Shown: positions 33,140-42,642, counted from the first letter of the stretch. The stretch: DNA of 64,000 nt from JBFLYH01 sp964630235 (GCA_964630235.1 CAZVUO010000001.1:744001-808000); one strand, 5' to 3'. The notes: generated by a model not told the origin, from the sequence alone. A program made the numbers and translations.

Positions 33140-35458
33140 ATGCAAAAAAACCTGGTGATCGTCGAATCCCCGGCCAAGGCCAAAACCATCAATAAAATCC
33201 TTGGCAAGTCTTTCAAAGTCGTGGCTTCCATGGGGCATGTGCGGGATCTGCCTAAAAGCAAGCTGGGTGTGGATGTTGAAGACGGGTTTAAACCACATTA
33301 TATAACAATCCGTTCCCGCTCTAAGATATTGAAGGAGTTGAAGCGGCTGGCAGCCAAGATGGATAAGATCTACCTGGCGCCTGACCCGGACCGGGAAGGC
33401 GAAGCCATTTCCTGGCACCTGCGGCAGGAACTGAATGGCAAGAACCAGGCTATTTACCGGGTCATGTTCAACGAGATCACCCAGCACGCCGTGGCGCAGG
33501 CGATCCATGAACCTCGCGAGATTGACCAGAATCTGGTCAACGCCCAGCAAGCCCGGCGGATCCTGGACCGCTTAGTGGGATATTCGCTCTCGCCCCTGCT
33601 GTGGAAAAAGGTGCGCAAGGGCTTGTCGGCCGGCCGCGTCCAATCCGTGGCCGTGCGTCTGATCGTGAACCGGGAGCGGGAGATCGAGAAGTTTGTTCCG
33701 CAGGAGTACTGGAAGATCGAAGTGGACCTGGCCACCGCGTCCGGCCAGAAATTCACGGCCCTGGTGGCAAGCAAGAACGGGGAAAAGCTCGAACTGCACG
33801 ATGCGTCAGCCAGCCAGGCCGTGGTCGCGGAGCTCGAAGCCGCCTCCTACCAGGTATCCAGGGTTGAGCGCAAGGAACAGCGGCGCTATCCGGCGCCGCC
33901 GTTTATCACAAGCAAACTGCAGCAGGAGGCGGCCAACAAGCTGCACTTCACGGGCAAGAAAACCATGCTGGTGGCGCAGCAGCTGTATGAAGGCCTGGAG
34001 ATCGGCAGCGAGGGGCCGGTGGGCCTCATCACCTACATGCGTACGGACTCGGTGCGCGTGAGCGCCGAGGCGCAAGGGCAGGCGCGGGAGTTCATTGCCG
34101 GCCAATTCGGGCAGGAGTATCTGCCGGAGAAAGCGCCCGTGTACCGCAGCAAGCGCTCGGTGCAGGACGCCCACGAGGCGATCCGGCCCACGTATCTCAC
34201 GGCCGACAAATCACCCGAGCACTTGAAAAAGCACCTCACGGCCGATCAGTTCAAGCTCTACCGCCTGATCTGGCAGCGCTTCCTGGCTTCGCAGATGACC
34301 CCGGCCGTGTACGACGCGACCAGCGTGGACATTCAGGCCGGAGCCTATCTCCTGCGCGCCAACGGCTCGGTCCAGAAATTCAGGGGTTTTCTGGCGCTGT
34401 ACGCCGAGGCCGTGGAAGAGGGCCCGGAGAGCGGGGAAGGTCAGGGGAACGGGGAAGGCGCCGGCGCCTCCGACAAGCAGCTGCCGCCGCTTTCCGAGGG
34501 ACAGGCGCTCGACCGGATGAGCGTCCGGCCGGAGCAAAAATTCACCCAGCCGCCGGCGCGCTACAATGACGCCACCTTGGTCAAGGCCCTGGAAGAGAAC
34601 AACATCGGCCGCCCTAGCACCTACGCGCCGATCATCAGCACCATTTTGACGCGCAACTACGTGGAACGGCGCGAAGGGCGCTTCCATCCCGCGGAGATCG
34701 GGATCATCATCAACGACCTGCTGGTGGCCCACTTTCCGGACATCCTGGACATCGAGTTTACCGCCACGATGGAAGACCGGCTGGACCATATCGAGTCCGG
34801 CGAGGCCGAGTGGACCCAGGTGCTGAAGGATTTCTACGGCACCTTCCGCCAGGACCTCGAGCGCGCGCAGCGCGACATGCAGGACGTCAAGTCCGAGGTG
34901 GAAGTCACCCTGGACGAAACCTGCGAGAAGTGCGGCGGCCGGCTGACCGTGAAATGGGGACGGCACGGCAAATTCATCGCCTGTTCGAATTACCCCGCCT
35001 GCCGCAACACCAAACCCTTGAACCGCGACGCCGAGGGGCGGATCACGGTCCAGCCCGAGGAGGAAGCCGTCGGCGCCTGCGAGACCTGCGGCAGCCCCCT
35101 GCGGGTGAAATACAGCCGGTTCGGAAAGTTTTTAGCGTGCAGCCGCTATCCGGAATGCAAGTTCACCAAGTCCATCAACAAGGAGATCGGCATGCCGTGC
35201 CCGAAGCCGGGCTGCACCGGCCAGGTCATCGAGCGGCGCAGCCGGCGGGGCCGGATGTTCTACGGCTGCAGCAAGTATCCGGAGTGCCAGTTCGTGTCGT
35301 GGAACAAGCCGGTGGCAGAAGCCTGCCCGCAGTGCGGGCATCCGTACCTGGTGGAGAAGTACGGTAAAAAGACCGGCACGCTCCGGGTCTGCCCCCAGGA
35401 GCAGTGCGGGTATCAGCGGGTGGTCGAACCGCCCCGCGCGGCGGGGGAGGCGGCATGA
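33140..35458 (+). CDS. topA: DNA topoisomerase I
   Basis: Type IA topoisomerase that relaxes negative supercoils. The TOPRIM domain starts LVIVESPAKAKTINKIL and has the acidic DPDREGEAISWHL near residue 83. The active-site Tyr is residue 299 in GLITYMRTDSVRVS. Residues about 430-470 hold a Gly/Glu-rich insert. Four C-terminal zinc ribbons are visible, starting CEKCGG, CETCGS, CPKPGC and CPQCGH; each pairs with a second Cys pair such as CSNYPAC, CSRYPEC, CSKYPEC. Length is 772 residues. ATG 33140 has GAGGA upstream. The stop overlaps the next gene through ATGA. Confidence 0.97.
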   Translation: MQKNLVIVESPAKAKTINKILGKSFKVVASMGHVRDLPKSKLGVDVEDGFKPHYITIRSRSKILKELKRLAAKMDKIYLAPDPDREGEAISWHLRQELNGKNQAIYRVMFNEITQHAVAQAIHEPREIDQNLVNAQQARRILDRLVGYSLSPLLWKKVRKGLSAGRVQSVAVRLIVNREREIEKFVPQEYWKIEVDLATASGQKFTALVASKNGEKLELHDASASQAVVAELEAASYQVSRVERKEQRRYPAPPFITSKLQQEAANKLHFTGKKTMLVAQQLYEGLEIGSEGPVGLITYMRTDSVRVSAEAQGQAREFIAGQFGQEYLPEKAPVYRSKRSVQDAHEAIRPTYLTADKSPEHLKKHLTADQFKLYRLIWQRFLASQMTPAVYDATSVDIQAGAYLLRANGSVQKFRGFLALYAEAVEEGPESGEGQGNGEGAGASDKQLPPLSEGQALDRMSVRPEQKFTQPPARYNDATLVKALEENNIGRPSTYAPIISTILTRNYVERREGRFHPAEIGIIINDLLVAHFPDILDIEFTATMEDRLDHIESGEAEWTQVLKDFYGTFRQDLERAQRDMQDVKSEVEVTLDETCEKCGGRLTVKWGRHGKFIACSNYPACRNTKPLNRDAEGRITVQPEEEAVGACETCGSPLRVKYSRFGKFLACSRYPECKFTKSINKEIGMPCPKPGCTGQVIERRSRRGRMFYGCSKYPECQFVSWNKPVAEACPQCGHPYLVEKYGKKTGTLRVCPQEQCGYQRVVEPPRAAGEAA

Positions 35459-36606
35459 ACTACCGGAAACTGCCCGCCATGCGCGTGATCGTGGCGGACG
35501 TGCCCCTGGAGGAAGCCAAGGTGGACAAGATCCTGGCGGAGAGCAAAAGCCGCATCGCCAGCTATCTGGACATCCGCTACGGGGATTCCCAGGACATTAT
35601 CTTCCTGCTGGGCGGCAAGGCGGTCAAAGCCGGGCGGTTCCATCCGCAGGGACGGGAGATCCTGACGGTCAACGAGGCCCTGCAGAAGCTGCGCTCGGCC
35701 AAGCAGGGGACCATCGGCTTCTACGAGATCTCCAAACTGCTCATGATCGTGTTCATGGGGACATTCATGTTCGAACCGACCCACGCGGGCCTCAAGGCCA
35801 AACTGATCAATTTTCAGAGCCTGCTGAATTTGTTCGCGCGCAAGCGCTTCACGGGCTATCTGGAACTGTTCAACCAGAACGGGCTCAACTACCTGACGTT
35901 TTTTGACGGCAACCCGCGGGAGGGTTACTTCGCGCGGCCCGTCTCGCCGCAGGAAATGGAGTTCCCGGTCAAGCTGATCACGCAGATGGTGGAGGAATCC
36001 GACGAGCGGAGCGAGATCAACGTGTACGAATCCGTGGGCGAGGACGAACTGCACGCCGACGCGGCCACGCGGACGCCCAAACCGGCGGCGCCGGAAGCGC
36101 CGGCCTCGGACGAGGAGCGGGACCAGTTCACCGCCGAGATTCTCGACCTGTGCCTGGTGGCCATCTACGAGGAGTTCTTCCGGATCATGGCGGATGTCAG
36201 CGTCCGGCACCTGACCACGGCCGAGAACGACGTGATGTTCACCGAATGCTTCGAGCAGGCGCGCTACAAGCATCCCGCGCTGTTCCGCAACGTGGACAAG
36301 CGGGACGACGGGTCTCTGCTGTCCGGCGGCCTGGTGAATTTCGAGCACCTGCTCAAGGCCAAGAACGCGTTTCCGTACAAGGAACGGGACGCGGAGTTGA
36401 TCAAGGGCATGAACGATCTGGTGTGGTTCAGGCTGATGGCCATGAAGAAACGGCTGCCCCAAATGCTGTTCAACCAGGGACTGTCCGAGCTGAACGAGAA
36501 ATTGGCGGCCAGCCGCAAGAATTACCAGGGAAATTTCACGATCATCAAATTTTTATACGAGCTCTCCCGCCTGCTGGAGCGGGCCCAGGAGGAGGCGTCC
36601 GCGTGA
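35455..36606 (+). CDS. PATAN/DUF4388-like protein coupled to topA and xerC
   Basis: I cannot assign a function. Residues about 125-175 read like a PATAN/DUF4388 domain: INFQSLLNLFARKRFTGYLEL followed by LTFFDGNPREGYF (quoted in parts), a fold found in bacterial signalling proteins. Residues 1-100 form an alpha/beta part of unknown type. Residues about 205-225 are an Ala/Pro-rich linker, and the C-terminal 150 residues are mainly helical with ILDLCLVAIYEEFFRIM. There is no signal peptide. Length is 383 residues. It overlaps topA (ATGA) and xerC (GTGA), so the three are translated from one message. Confidence 0.65.
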   Translation: MNYRKLPAMRVIVADVPLEEAKVDKILAESKSRIASYLDIRYGDSQDIIFLLGGKAVKAGRFHPQGREILTVNEALQKLRSAKQGTIGFYEISKLLMIVFMGTFMFEPTHAGLKAKLINFQSLLNLFARKRFTGYLELFNQNGLNYLTFFDGNPREGYFARPVSPQEMEFPVKLITQMVEESDERSEINVYESVGEDELHADAATRTPKPAAPEAPASDEERDQFTAEILDLCLVAIYEEFFRIMADVSVRHLTTAENDVMFTECFEQARYKHPALFRNVDKRDDGSLLSGGLVNFEHLLKAKNAFPYKERDAELIKGMNDLVWFRLMAMKKRLPQMLFNQGLSELNEKLAASRKNYQGNFTIIKFLYELSRLLERAQEEASA

Positions 36607-37466
36607 AGGACGCCCTCCGGGCTTTTCTGGACCACCTCATCCAGGCCCGCAATGCTTCGCCGCACACCTGCGCGGCCTACCAAAGGGATTTGCGGGAGTT
36701 CCGGGTTTTCGCGGGCGCGGCGTTCCCCGCGGGCGTCTCCCTGCGGCTCGTGCGCGCCTATCTGGCCGCGCTCAAACAGCGCTCCCTGGCCCCGGCCACC
36801 GTCGCCCGCCGCATGGCGAGCCTGCGCGCGTTTTACCGCTGGCTCCGGCGCCAGGGCGCGGTTGCCGAAAGTCCCGTGGGCCGCGTCCGGACGATCAAGG
36901 CCGCGCACCGCCTGCCGCGCTTTATGGACGCGGCCGCGGTCACGGCTCTGCTGGACGCGCCCGATGCACGCAGCCGGCAGGGACGCCGGGACCGGGCGCT
37001 TTTGGAAACGTTCTATTCGACCGGCATGCGGCTTTCCGAGCTGACCGGTCTCGCGGCGGCGGATGTGGATTTCACCGGCGGGCTGGTCCGGGTGCTGGGC
37101 AAGCGCCGCAAGGAGCGCCTGCTGCCCATCGGCCAGCCCGCGCTGGCGGCCCTGCGTGCTTACCTGCGGGACGATCCGCCGCCTCCCGGGGGGCGGATCT
37201 TCCGCAACCTCCGCGGCGGGAACATCACCCCGCGCAGCGTGGAACGCATTGTCGCCGTCTATATCCGCCGCGTGGGCGGGGAGACGGGGCTGTCGCCCCA
37301 CAGCCTGCGGCACTCGTTCGCGACCCATTTACTGGACAAGGGCGCGGACCTGCGTGCGGTGCAGGAACTCCTGGGGCACGCGAATTTGAGCACCACCCAG
37401 ATCTACACGCACGTGACCGCGGCCAAGCTCAAAAGCGCCTACCGCCGCGCCCACCCGCGCGCGTGA
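36603..37466 (+). CDS. xerC: Site-specific tyrosine recombinase XerC/XerD
   Basis: Tyrosine recombinase that resolves chromosome dimers at dif. The N-terminal SAM-like core-binding domain covers residues 1-95. Catalytic residues are all present: Arg143 (GMRLSEL), Lys167 (LGKRRKER), His233 and Arg236 (HSLRHSFATHLL), His259 (LLGHANLST) and Tyr268 (TQIYTHV). The 287-residue length is that of a chromosomal Xer. GTG 36603 overlaps the previous stop. XerC versus XerD cannot be separated by eye; linkage to hslVU, as in Bacillus codV-clpQY, favours XerC. The stop codon forms the edge of a 27-bp perfect palindrome. Confidence 0.92.
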   Translation: MKDALRAFLDHLIQARNASPHTCAAYQRDLREFRVFAGAAFPAGVSLRLVRAYLAALKQRSLAPATVARRMASLRAFYRWLRRQGAVAESPVGRVRTIKAAHRLPRFMDAAAVTALLDAPDARSRQGRRDRALLETFYSTGMRLSELTGLAAADVDFTGGLVRVLGKRRKERLLPIGQPALAALRAYLRDDPPPPGGRIFRNLRGGNITPRSVERIVAVYIRRVGGETGLSPHSLRHSFATHLLDKGADLRAVQELLGHANLSTTQIYTHVTAAKLKSAYRRAHPRA

Positions 37467-37490
37467 TCCTATCGCGCCGCGATAGGATCA
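37464..37490. repeat. 27-bp perfect palindrome starting at the xerC stop codon
   Basis: TGATCCTATCGCG (37464-37476), one central C, then CGCGATAGGATCA (37478-37490). The first three bases are the xerC TGA. There is no T-run, so a classic terminator is unlikely. It does not look like a standard 11-6-11 dif site. Confidence 0.8.
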
Positions 37491-37564
37491 GAGCAGTCGA
37501 ACAGTTGAGCAGGTGAAAAGCCAACAACGAGCCTGCGGTCACCTGTTCAACTGTTCACCTGCTC
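37491..37564. repeat. Imperfect 26-bp inverted repeat between xerC and hslV
   Basis: 37491-37516 and 37539-37564 are inverted copies with 23 of 26 matches, separated by 22 bp. Both arms contain AACAGTTGA-type microrepeats. The arms follow directly on the 27-bp palindrome. Confidence 0.7.
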
Positions 37565-37626
37565 CTACGTTTCTTGGGTTTTTCCAGGGGTAGCCACAGC
37601 GGGGATTGGAAAGGACGGTGAGAGAA

Positions 37627-38166
37627 ATGGGATTGGAAACCATGCACGCCACCACCATCTTATCCGTGCGGCGGGGAAACCAGCTCGCCATGGCCGGCGA
37701 TGGCCAGGTGACCGTGGGCGTCATCAAAATGAAGCGCCGGGCCGTCAAACTGCGCCGCCTGGGCGAGGGGCGGATCCTGGCCGGCTTCGCCGGTGCCGCG
37801 GCGGATGCTTTCACGCTGTTCGAACGCTTCGAGGAAAAACTGAAGCAGGCGCAATCGAACCTGACCCGGGCCGCGGTCGAGCTGGCCAAGGAATGGCGCA
37901 CGGACAAGTACTTGCGCCGCCTGGAGGCCCTCCTGCTCCTGGCCGACCGCGAGCGGACCCTGGTGGTCAGCGGGTCCGGCGAGGTGATCGAACCGGACGA
38001 AGCCGCGGCGGCCATCGGTTCCGGCGGGCCCTACGCCCTGGCCGCGGCCAGGGCGCTCTTGGAGCACACGCAGCTTACGGCGCGCGAGATCGCGCTCGCG
38101 GCCATGCAGATCACCTCGGACATCTGCATCTACACCAACCGCGAGATCACGGTGGAGGAGCTATGA
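37627..38166 (+). CDS. hslV: ATP-dependent protease subunit HslV (ClpQ)
   Basis: Threonine peptidase that forms the core of the HslVU protease. The sequence MGLETMHATTILSVRRG implies a short propeptide removed before the first Thr of ATTIL, as in Bacillus ClpQ (HATTI). Conserved elements are MAGDGQVT, LAGFAGAAADAFTLFERFE, RTDKYLRRLEALL and IGSGGPYALAAARALL (shown in parts). Length is 179 residues. ATG 37627 is chosen; ATG 37642 would leave only two propeptide residues and is also possible. It overlaps hslU through ATGA. Confidence 0.95.
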   Translation: MGLETMHATTILSVRRGNQLAMAGDGQVTVGVIKMKRRAVKLRRLGEGRILAGFAGAAADAFTLFERFEEKLKQAQSNLTRAAVELAKEWRTDKYLRRLEALLLLADRERTLVVSGSGEVIEPDEAAAAIGSGGPYALAAARALLEHTQLTAREIALAAMQITSDICIYTNREITVEEL

Positions 38167-39560
38167 AAGCGAACCCTGCGCCGGGCGCGGCGCACCTGCC
38201 GGAGCCGGACCTGACGCCGCGCCAGATCGTGGCCGAGCTGGACAAATACATCGTCGGCCAGCACCAGGCCAAACGCATCGTGGCCATTGCCCTGCGCAAC
38301 CGTCTCCGCCGCCGCCGGCTGTCCGCGGACATGCGCGACGAGGTCACGCCCAAGAACATCCTGCTCATCGGCCCCACCGGCGTGGGCAAGACCGAGATCG
38401 CCCGGCGCCTGGCCGCCATGGTCCAGGCCCCGTTCATCAAGGTCGAGGCGTCCAAGTACACCGAGGTTGGCTATGTGGGGCGGGACGTCGAATCCATGAT
38501 CCGCGACCTGGCGCACCAGGCCGTCAACCTGGTCCGCGAAGAGCGGTATGCCAAGGTCCGGCCCCGCGCCGAGGAGCTGGCCCTGGAGCGCCTGCTCGAC
38601 CTGCTGGTCCCCCCGCTGGGAAAACGGCGCGACGCCGCGCCCGAGGAAGCGGAGGCGCGCAGCCTGCGCCACCGCGAGGCGCGGGAAAAAGTCCGCGCCG
38701 AACTCAAGGCCGGGCTCCTGGAGGAAGAAACGGTCGAGTGGGAGAGCAAGGAGACACCCATGCCCATGGTCGAGGTCTTTTCGGGCGGCAACATGGAAGA
38801 GATCGGCATGAACCTGCAGGACATGCTGCAGAATGTCCTGCCCGGCGGCATGGGCCAGTCCCGCCGCCGCCGGATCAAGGTGGCGGAAGCCCGCCGCCTG
38901 CTGGTGCAGGAGGAGCTGGGACGCCTGGTGGACATGGCCGAGATCAAGGCCGAAGCCGTCCGCCGGGTGGAGGAAATGGGCATCGTCTTCATTGACGAGA
39001 TGGACAAGATCGCGGGACGCGAGCAGGGCCGCGGGCCGGACGTATCGCGCGAGGGCGTGCAGCGGGACCTGCTGCCCATCGTGGAAGGCACGACCGTGAA
39101 TACCCGTCATGGGGAGGTGCGCACCCACCACATCCTGTTCATCGCGGCCGGCGCGTTTCACGTGGCCAAGCCTTCGGACCTGATCCCGGAGATGCAGGGG
39201 CGCTTCCCTTTGCGGGCCGAGCTCTCTTCTCTCAGCGCCGAGGATTTCCAGCGCATCCTGCGGGAACCGCGCCAGGCCCTGACCAAGCAATACCAGGCCC
39301 TGCTGGCCACGGACGGCGTGACGCTCGAGTTCACGCCCGAGGCGGTCGCGGAGATGGCTTCGCTGGCCTATCGCGCCAACCAGCTGGGCGAGGACATCGG
39401 CGCGCGCCGCCTGCACACGGTCATGGAGCGGGTGCTGGAGGAAGTCAGCTTCAGCGGCCCGGAGATGCCGGGCAACGCCGTGACCGTCACGCCGGAGTAC
39501 GTGCGCGAGCGCATCGGCGACCTGCTGAAGGAGCAGGATTTCAACCGCTATATCCTATAG
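38163..39560 (+). CDS. hslU: HslU ATPase (ClpY)
   Basis: AAA+ unfoldase that feeds HslV. Walker A reads GPTGVGKTEIARRLA near residue 68, the pore loop KYTEVGYVGRD gives the GYVG motif, and Walker B IVFIDEMDKIA is near residue 278. The I domain lies between (about 115-240). The C-terminus LLKEQDFNRYIL ends as required for docking into HslV pockets. Length is 465 residues. Start ATG 38163 overlaps the hslV stop. argB follows after 10 bp. Confidence 0.97.
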   Translation: MKANPAPGAAHLPEPDLTPRQIVAELDKYIVGQHQAKRIVAIALRNRLRRRRLSADMRDEVTPKNILLIGPTGVGKTEIARRLAAMVQAPFIKVEASKYTEVGYVGRDVESMIRDLAHQAVNLVREERYAKVRPRAEELALERLLDLLVPPLGKRRDAAPEEAEARSLRHREAREKVRAELKAGLLEEETVEWESKETPMPMVEVFSGGNMEEIGMNLQDMLQNVLPGGMGQSRRRRIKVAEARRLLVQEELGRLVDMAEIKAEAVRRVEEMGIVFIDEMDKIAGREQGRGPDVSREGVQRDLLPIVEGTTVNTRHGEVRTHHILFIAAGAFHVAKPSDLIPEMQGRFPLRAELSSLSAEDFQRILREPRQALTKQYQALLATDGVTLEFTPEAVAEMASLAYRANQLGEDIGARRLHTVMERVLEEVSFSGPEMPGNAVTVTPEYVRERIGDLLKEQDFNRYIL

Positions 39561-39570
39561 AGGGACGTCC

Positions 39571-40446
39571 ATGGAAACCCAAATCGCGAAAGCCAAGATC
39601 CTGATCGAAGCCCTGCCGTACATCAAGGCCTTTTACGGCCAGACCGTGGTGGTGAAGTACGGCGGCGCGGCCATGGTGGACGATCGTCTCAAGGACGAAG
39701 TGATGCAGGACCTGGTGCTCATGAAGTACGTGGGCATGAAGCCCGTGGTGGTGCACGGCGGCGGCCCGGAGATCACGCGGGTGCTGGAACAGATGGGCCG
39801 CAAATCCGAGTTCGTGGACGGCCGGCGGGTGACCGACGCCGCCAGCATGGAAGTGATCGAGATGGTCCTGGTTGGCAAACTCAACCAGGAGATCGTCGCG
39901 GCCGTCAACCGGCACGGCGGCCTGGCCGTGGGGCTCTCGGGAAAGGACGGCGGCCTGCTCCAGGTGCGCAAGCTCGCGCACCAGAAAGTGGACCTGGGAT
40001 TCGTGGGCGAGATCGAGCAGGTGCGGCCGGACGTGATCCACGCGCTGGACCGGGAGAAATTCATTCCCGTCATTTCACCGGTTGGCGTGGACGCCAAGGG
40101 CCAGACCTACAACATCAACGCCGACGACGTGGCCGCGGCCGTCGCCGTGGCGCTCAAGGCGGACAAATTCATCCTGCTGACCGACGTGCCGGGCATCCTG
40201 CGCGACCCGGCCGACCCGGCGTCCCTGATCTCCACCCTGCGACTGGCCGAAGTGGACGCGCTGGTGACGAACGGGGTGATCAAGGGCGGCATGCTGCCCA
40301 AGGTCAAGTCCTGCGCCCGGGCCGTGCAGGGCGGGGTGCACAAGGCGCACATCATCAACGGCAAAGTGTCCCACGCCCTGCTGCTGGAGCTGTTCACGGA
40401 CAGCGGCGTCGGCACGGAACTGCGCAAGACAGAGGAAAAGGCATGA
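39571..40446 (+). CDS. argB: N-acetylglutamate kinase
   Basis: Second step of arginine synthesis, phosphorylating N-acetylglutamate. Amino acid kinase fold with VVVKYGGAAM near residue 26, VVHGGGPEI near 64, and SGKDGGLL. A basic C-terminal region GGMLPKVKSCARAV matches. Length is 291 residues. An N-terminal helix (residues 1-20) is of the type that makes hexamers and gives arginine feedback inhibition. GAGGGA lies 7 bases upstream of ATG 39571. It overlaps argD through ATGA. Confidence 0.96.
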   Translation: METQIAKAKILIEALPYIKAFYGQTVVVKYGGAAMVDDRLKDEVMQDLVLMKYVGMKPVVVHGGGPEITRVLEQMGRKSEFVDGRRVTDAASMEVIEMVLVGKLNQEIVAAVNRHGGLAVGLSGKDGGLLQVRKLAHQKVDLGFVGEIEQVRPDVIHALDREKFIPVISPVGVDAKGQTYNINADDVAAAVAVALKADKFILLTDVPGILRDPADPASLISTLRLAEVDALVTNGVIKGGMLPKVKSCARAVQGGVHKAHIINGKVSHALLLELFTDSGVGTELRKTEEKA

Positions 40447-41651
40447 ACCCGAATTTACCCGATACCGCCGCGATCATCCGGGACGAGGCCGCGTACCTGG
40501 CCCAAACGTTCCAGCGCCAGCCCGTGGCCTGGGAACAGGGACAGGGGTGCCGGCTGACCGACCGCGAGGGCAGGACCTATCTCGATTTTTTCTCCGGGCA
40601 CGCGGTCATGAACCTGGGCTTCGGGCACCCGGAACAGCTGGCCGCCATGCAGGAACAGCTGGAGCGGCTGGTGCACACCGGCAACCTGTATTACCTGGAA
40701 CCGCAGATCCGGCTGGCGCGCCTGCTGGTCGAGCACAGCTTCGGGGAGCGGGTATTTTTCGCCAACAGCGGCGCGGAGATCGTGGAGCTGGCCGTGAAGC
40801 TGGCGCGCAAATGGGGCGGCCAGGCCGGCGGCCGGCGGCACGAGATCCTCTGCCTGGAAGGCTCCTTTCACGGCCGCACGTTCGCGGCCCTGTCCGCCAC
40901 CGGGCAGGCCAAATACCACCAGGGCCTGGAGCCGCTCGTGCCCGGCTTCAAGCACGTCAAGCCCGATGACCTGGAGCAAATGCGCTTGGCCGTGACGCCG
41001 GCGACCTGCGCCGTGCTGGTCGAGCCCGTCCAGGGCGAGGGCGGGGTGCGCCCCCTGGACCAGGAATACCTGCGGGGGCTGCGGGCCCTGTGCGACGAGC
41101 ACAAGCTGCTGCTGGTTTTCGACGAGATCCAGTGCGGTCTGGGCCGCATGGGGTGGTTCCACGCCTACGAGCATTTCGGCGTCACACCGGACGTGATGCT
41201 CCTGGGCAAGCCCCTGGGCGGCGGCTTGCCGCTGTCCGCGCTTGTGACCCGGAGCGAGGTGGCCGCGGCCATGCACGTGGGTGACCACGGCAGTACGTTT
41301 GGCGGCAATCCCGTGGCCGCGGCCGGCGGCTGCGTGCTGCTCGAGCATCTGGCCAAGCCCGGCTGGCTGGAAGCCGTGCGGCAGACCGGGGAGCACCTCG
41401 GCGGACAGCTGGACGCCGTGGCGCGGGAGTTTCCCAACCTGGTGGTCGCGCACCGGGGCGCGGGCCTGATGCACGGTTTGGAGCTCAAACAACCCGGCGC
41501 CGAGGCGGTCAAGCGGGCCCTCGCGGCCGGCTTGGTCATCAACTGTACGGCCGTGAACGTGCTGAGATTTTTACCGGCCCTGGTCGTCAGCCGGGCCGAA
41601 GTCGAAGAAGCCGTGGCCATTCTGCGCCGCGTGCTGGCGCAGCTGGCATAA
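40443..41651 (+). CDS. argD: Acetylornithine aminotransferase
   Basis: PLP-dependent class III transaminase, converting N-acetylglutamate semialdehyde to N-acetylornithine. GxG-type FFANSGAEIVELAVKLAR binds the PLP phosphate. FDEIQCGLGRMG carries the Asp that contacts the pyridine N. The Schiff-base Lys is in LLGKPLGGGLPLSA. The motif order and 402-residue length fit ArgD. It sits between argB and argF, which supports this role over other ornithine transaminases. Confidence 0.95.
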   Translation: MNPNLPDTAAIIRDEAAYLAQTFQRQPVAWEQGQGCRLTDREGRTYLDFFSGHAVMNLGFGHPEQLAAMQEQLERLVHTGNLYYLEPQIRLARLLVEHSFGERVFFANSGAEIVELAVKLARKWGGQAGGRRHEILCLEGSFHGRTFAALSATGQAKYHQGLEPLVPGFKHVKPDDLEQMRLAVTPATCAVLVEPVQGEGGVRPLDQEYLRGLRALCDEHKLLLVFDEIQCGLGRMGWFHAYEHFGVTPDVMLLGKPLGGGLPLSALVTRSEVAAAMHVGDHGSTFGGNPVAAAGGCVLLEHLAKPGWLEAVRQTGEHLGGQLDAVAREFPNLVVAHRGAGLMHGLELKQPGAEAVKRALAAGLVINCTAVNVLRFLPALVVSRAEVEEAVAILRRVLAQLA

Positions 41652-41674
41652 GCGCCGGCTAGAAAGGGACTGTC

Positions 41675-42640
41675 ATGCCTGCAACCAAGAAAAAGAGATC
41701 CTCGACCCTGTCCGTCGGACACCTGCTGACCATGGCGCAGCTCGCGCCCCGCGACATCGAACTGATCCTGGCCACGGCCGGCCAGCTCAAGGCGGCTATG
41801 CGCCGCGGGCGCGCGGACCGCAGCCTGCAGGGCGTGGTGCTGGCGGGCATTTTCGAGAAGAGCTCGACCCGCACCCGCGTCTCCTTCGAGACCGCCATGT
41901 ACCAGCTGGGCGGCGTCATGTTCTACCTGGCCGGCCGGGACCTGCAGATCGGACGCGGCGAGTCCAGCGCGGACACGGCCCGGGTGCTGTCCCGCTACGT
42001 GAACGGCATCATGATCCGCACCGACGCCCACGAGAAGGTCGTGGAAATGGCCAAATACGCCTCCGTGCCGGTGATCAACGCCCTGACCGATTATTCCCAT
42101 CCCTGCCAGATTCTCAGCGACCTGCTCACCCTGCAGGAGCGCTTCAAGCGCCTCAAGCACCTGCGCGTGGCCTACATCGGCGACGGCAACAACGTGGCCC
42201 GGTCCCTCATCTATGGCGCGGCCAAAACCGGCATGGATTTGACCATGGCCTCGCCCCTGGGTTTCGAGATTGACCAGCACACCATCGAGCTCTCCGAACC
42301 GGACCGCAAGCGCAGTGGTGGCAGCTTCCGGCTCTCGCAAGACCCGGTGCAGGCCGTCACCCAGGTGGATGCCGTGTACACCGATGTCTGGGTGTCCATG
42401 GGACAGGAGAAGGAACAGGCCCAGCGCCTGCGGGCGTTGAAAAAGTACCAGGTCAACGAAAAACTGATGGCCCACGCCGCCCCGGGCGCGGTATTCCTCC
42501 ACTGCCTGCCCGCCCACCGCGGCCAGGAAGTGACCGAGGAAGTCATTGATGGCCCGAACTCCATTGTCTTCGACCAGGCCGAAAACCGCCTGCACGTGCA
42601 GAAGGCCATTCTCAAGCTGATGCTGGGGAAAAAGGCGTGA
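41675..42640 (+). CDS. argF: Ornithine carbamoyltransferase
   Basis: Makes citrulline from ornithine and carbamoyl phosphate. The carbamoyl phosphate motif KSSTRTRVSFE is near residue 65, the HPCQ motif appears as SHPCQILSDLLT, and the ornithine-binding HCLPAHRGQEVTEEV lies near 273. Length is 321 residues. The expected DxxxSMG-type VWVSMGQEKE is present. AGAAAGGGA precedes ATG 41675. A GT2 gene follows by overlap or near contact. Confidence 0.96.
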   Translation: MPATKKKRSSTLSVGHLLTMAQLAPRDIELILATAGQLKAAMRRGRADRSLQGVVLAGIFEKSSTRTRVSFETAMYQLGGVMFYLAGRDLQIGRGESSADTARVLSRYVNGIMIRTDAHEKVVEMAKYASVPVINALTDYSHPCQILSDLLTLQERFKRLKHLRVAYIGDGNNVARSLIYGAAKTGMDLTMASPLGFEIDQHTIELSEPDRKRSGGSFRLSQDPVQAVTQVDAVYTDVWVSMGQEKEQAQRLRALKKYQVNEKLMAHAAPGAVFLHCLPAHRGQEVTEEVIDGPNSIVFDQAENRLHVQKAILKLMLGKKA

Positions 42641-42642
42641 CC

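Noticed and set aside
37464..37490. dif site next to xerC
   Set aside because: The palindrome is continuous with a single-base centre, not the 11-6-11 dif layout, and it sits on the stop codon. Kept as an unexplained palindrome only.
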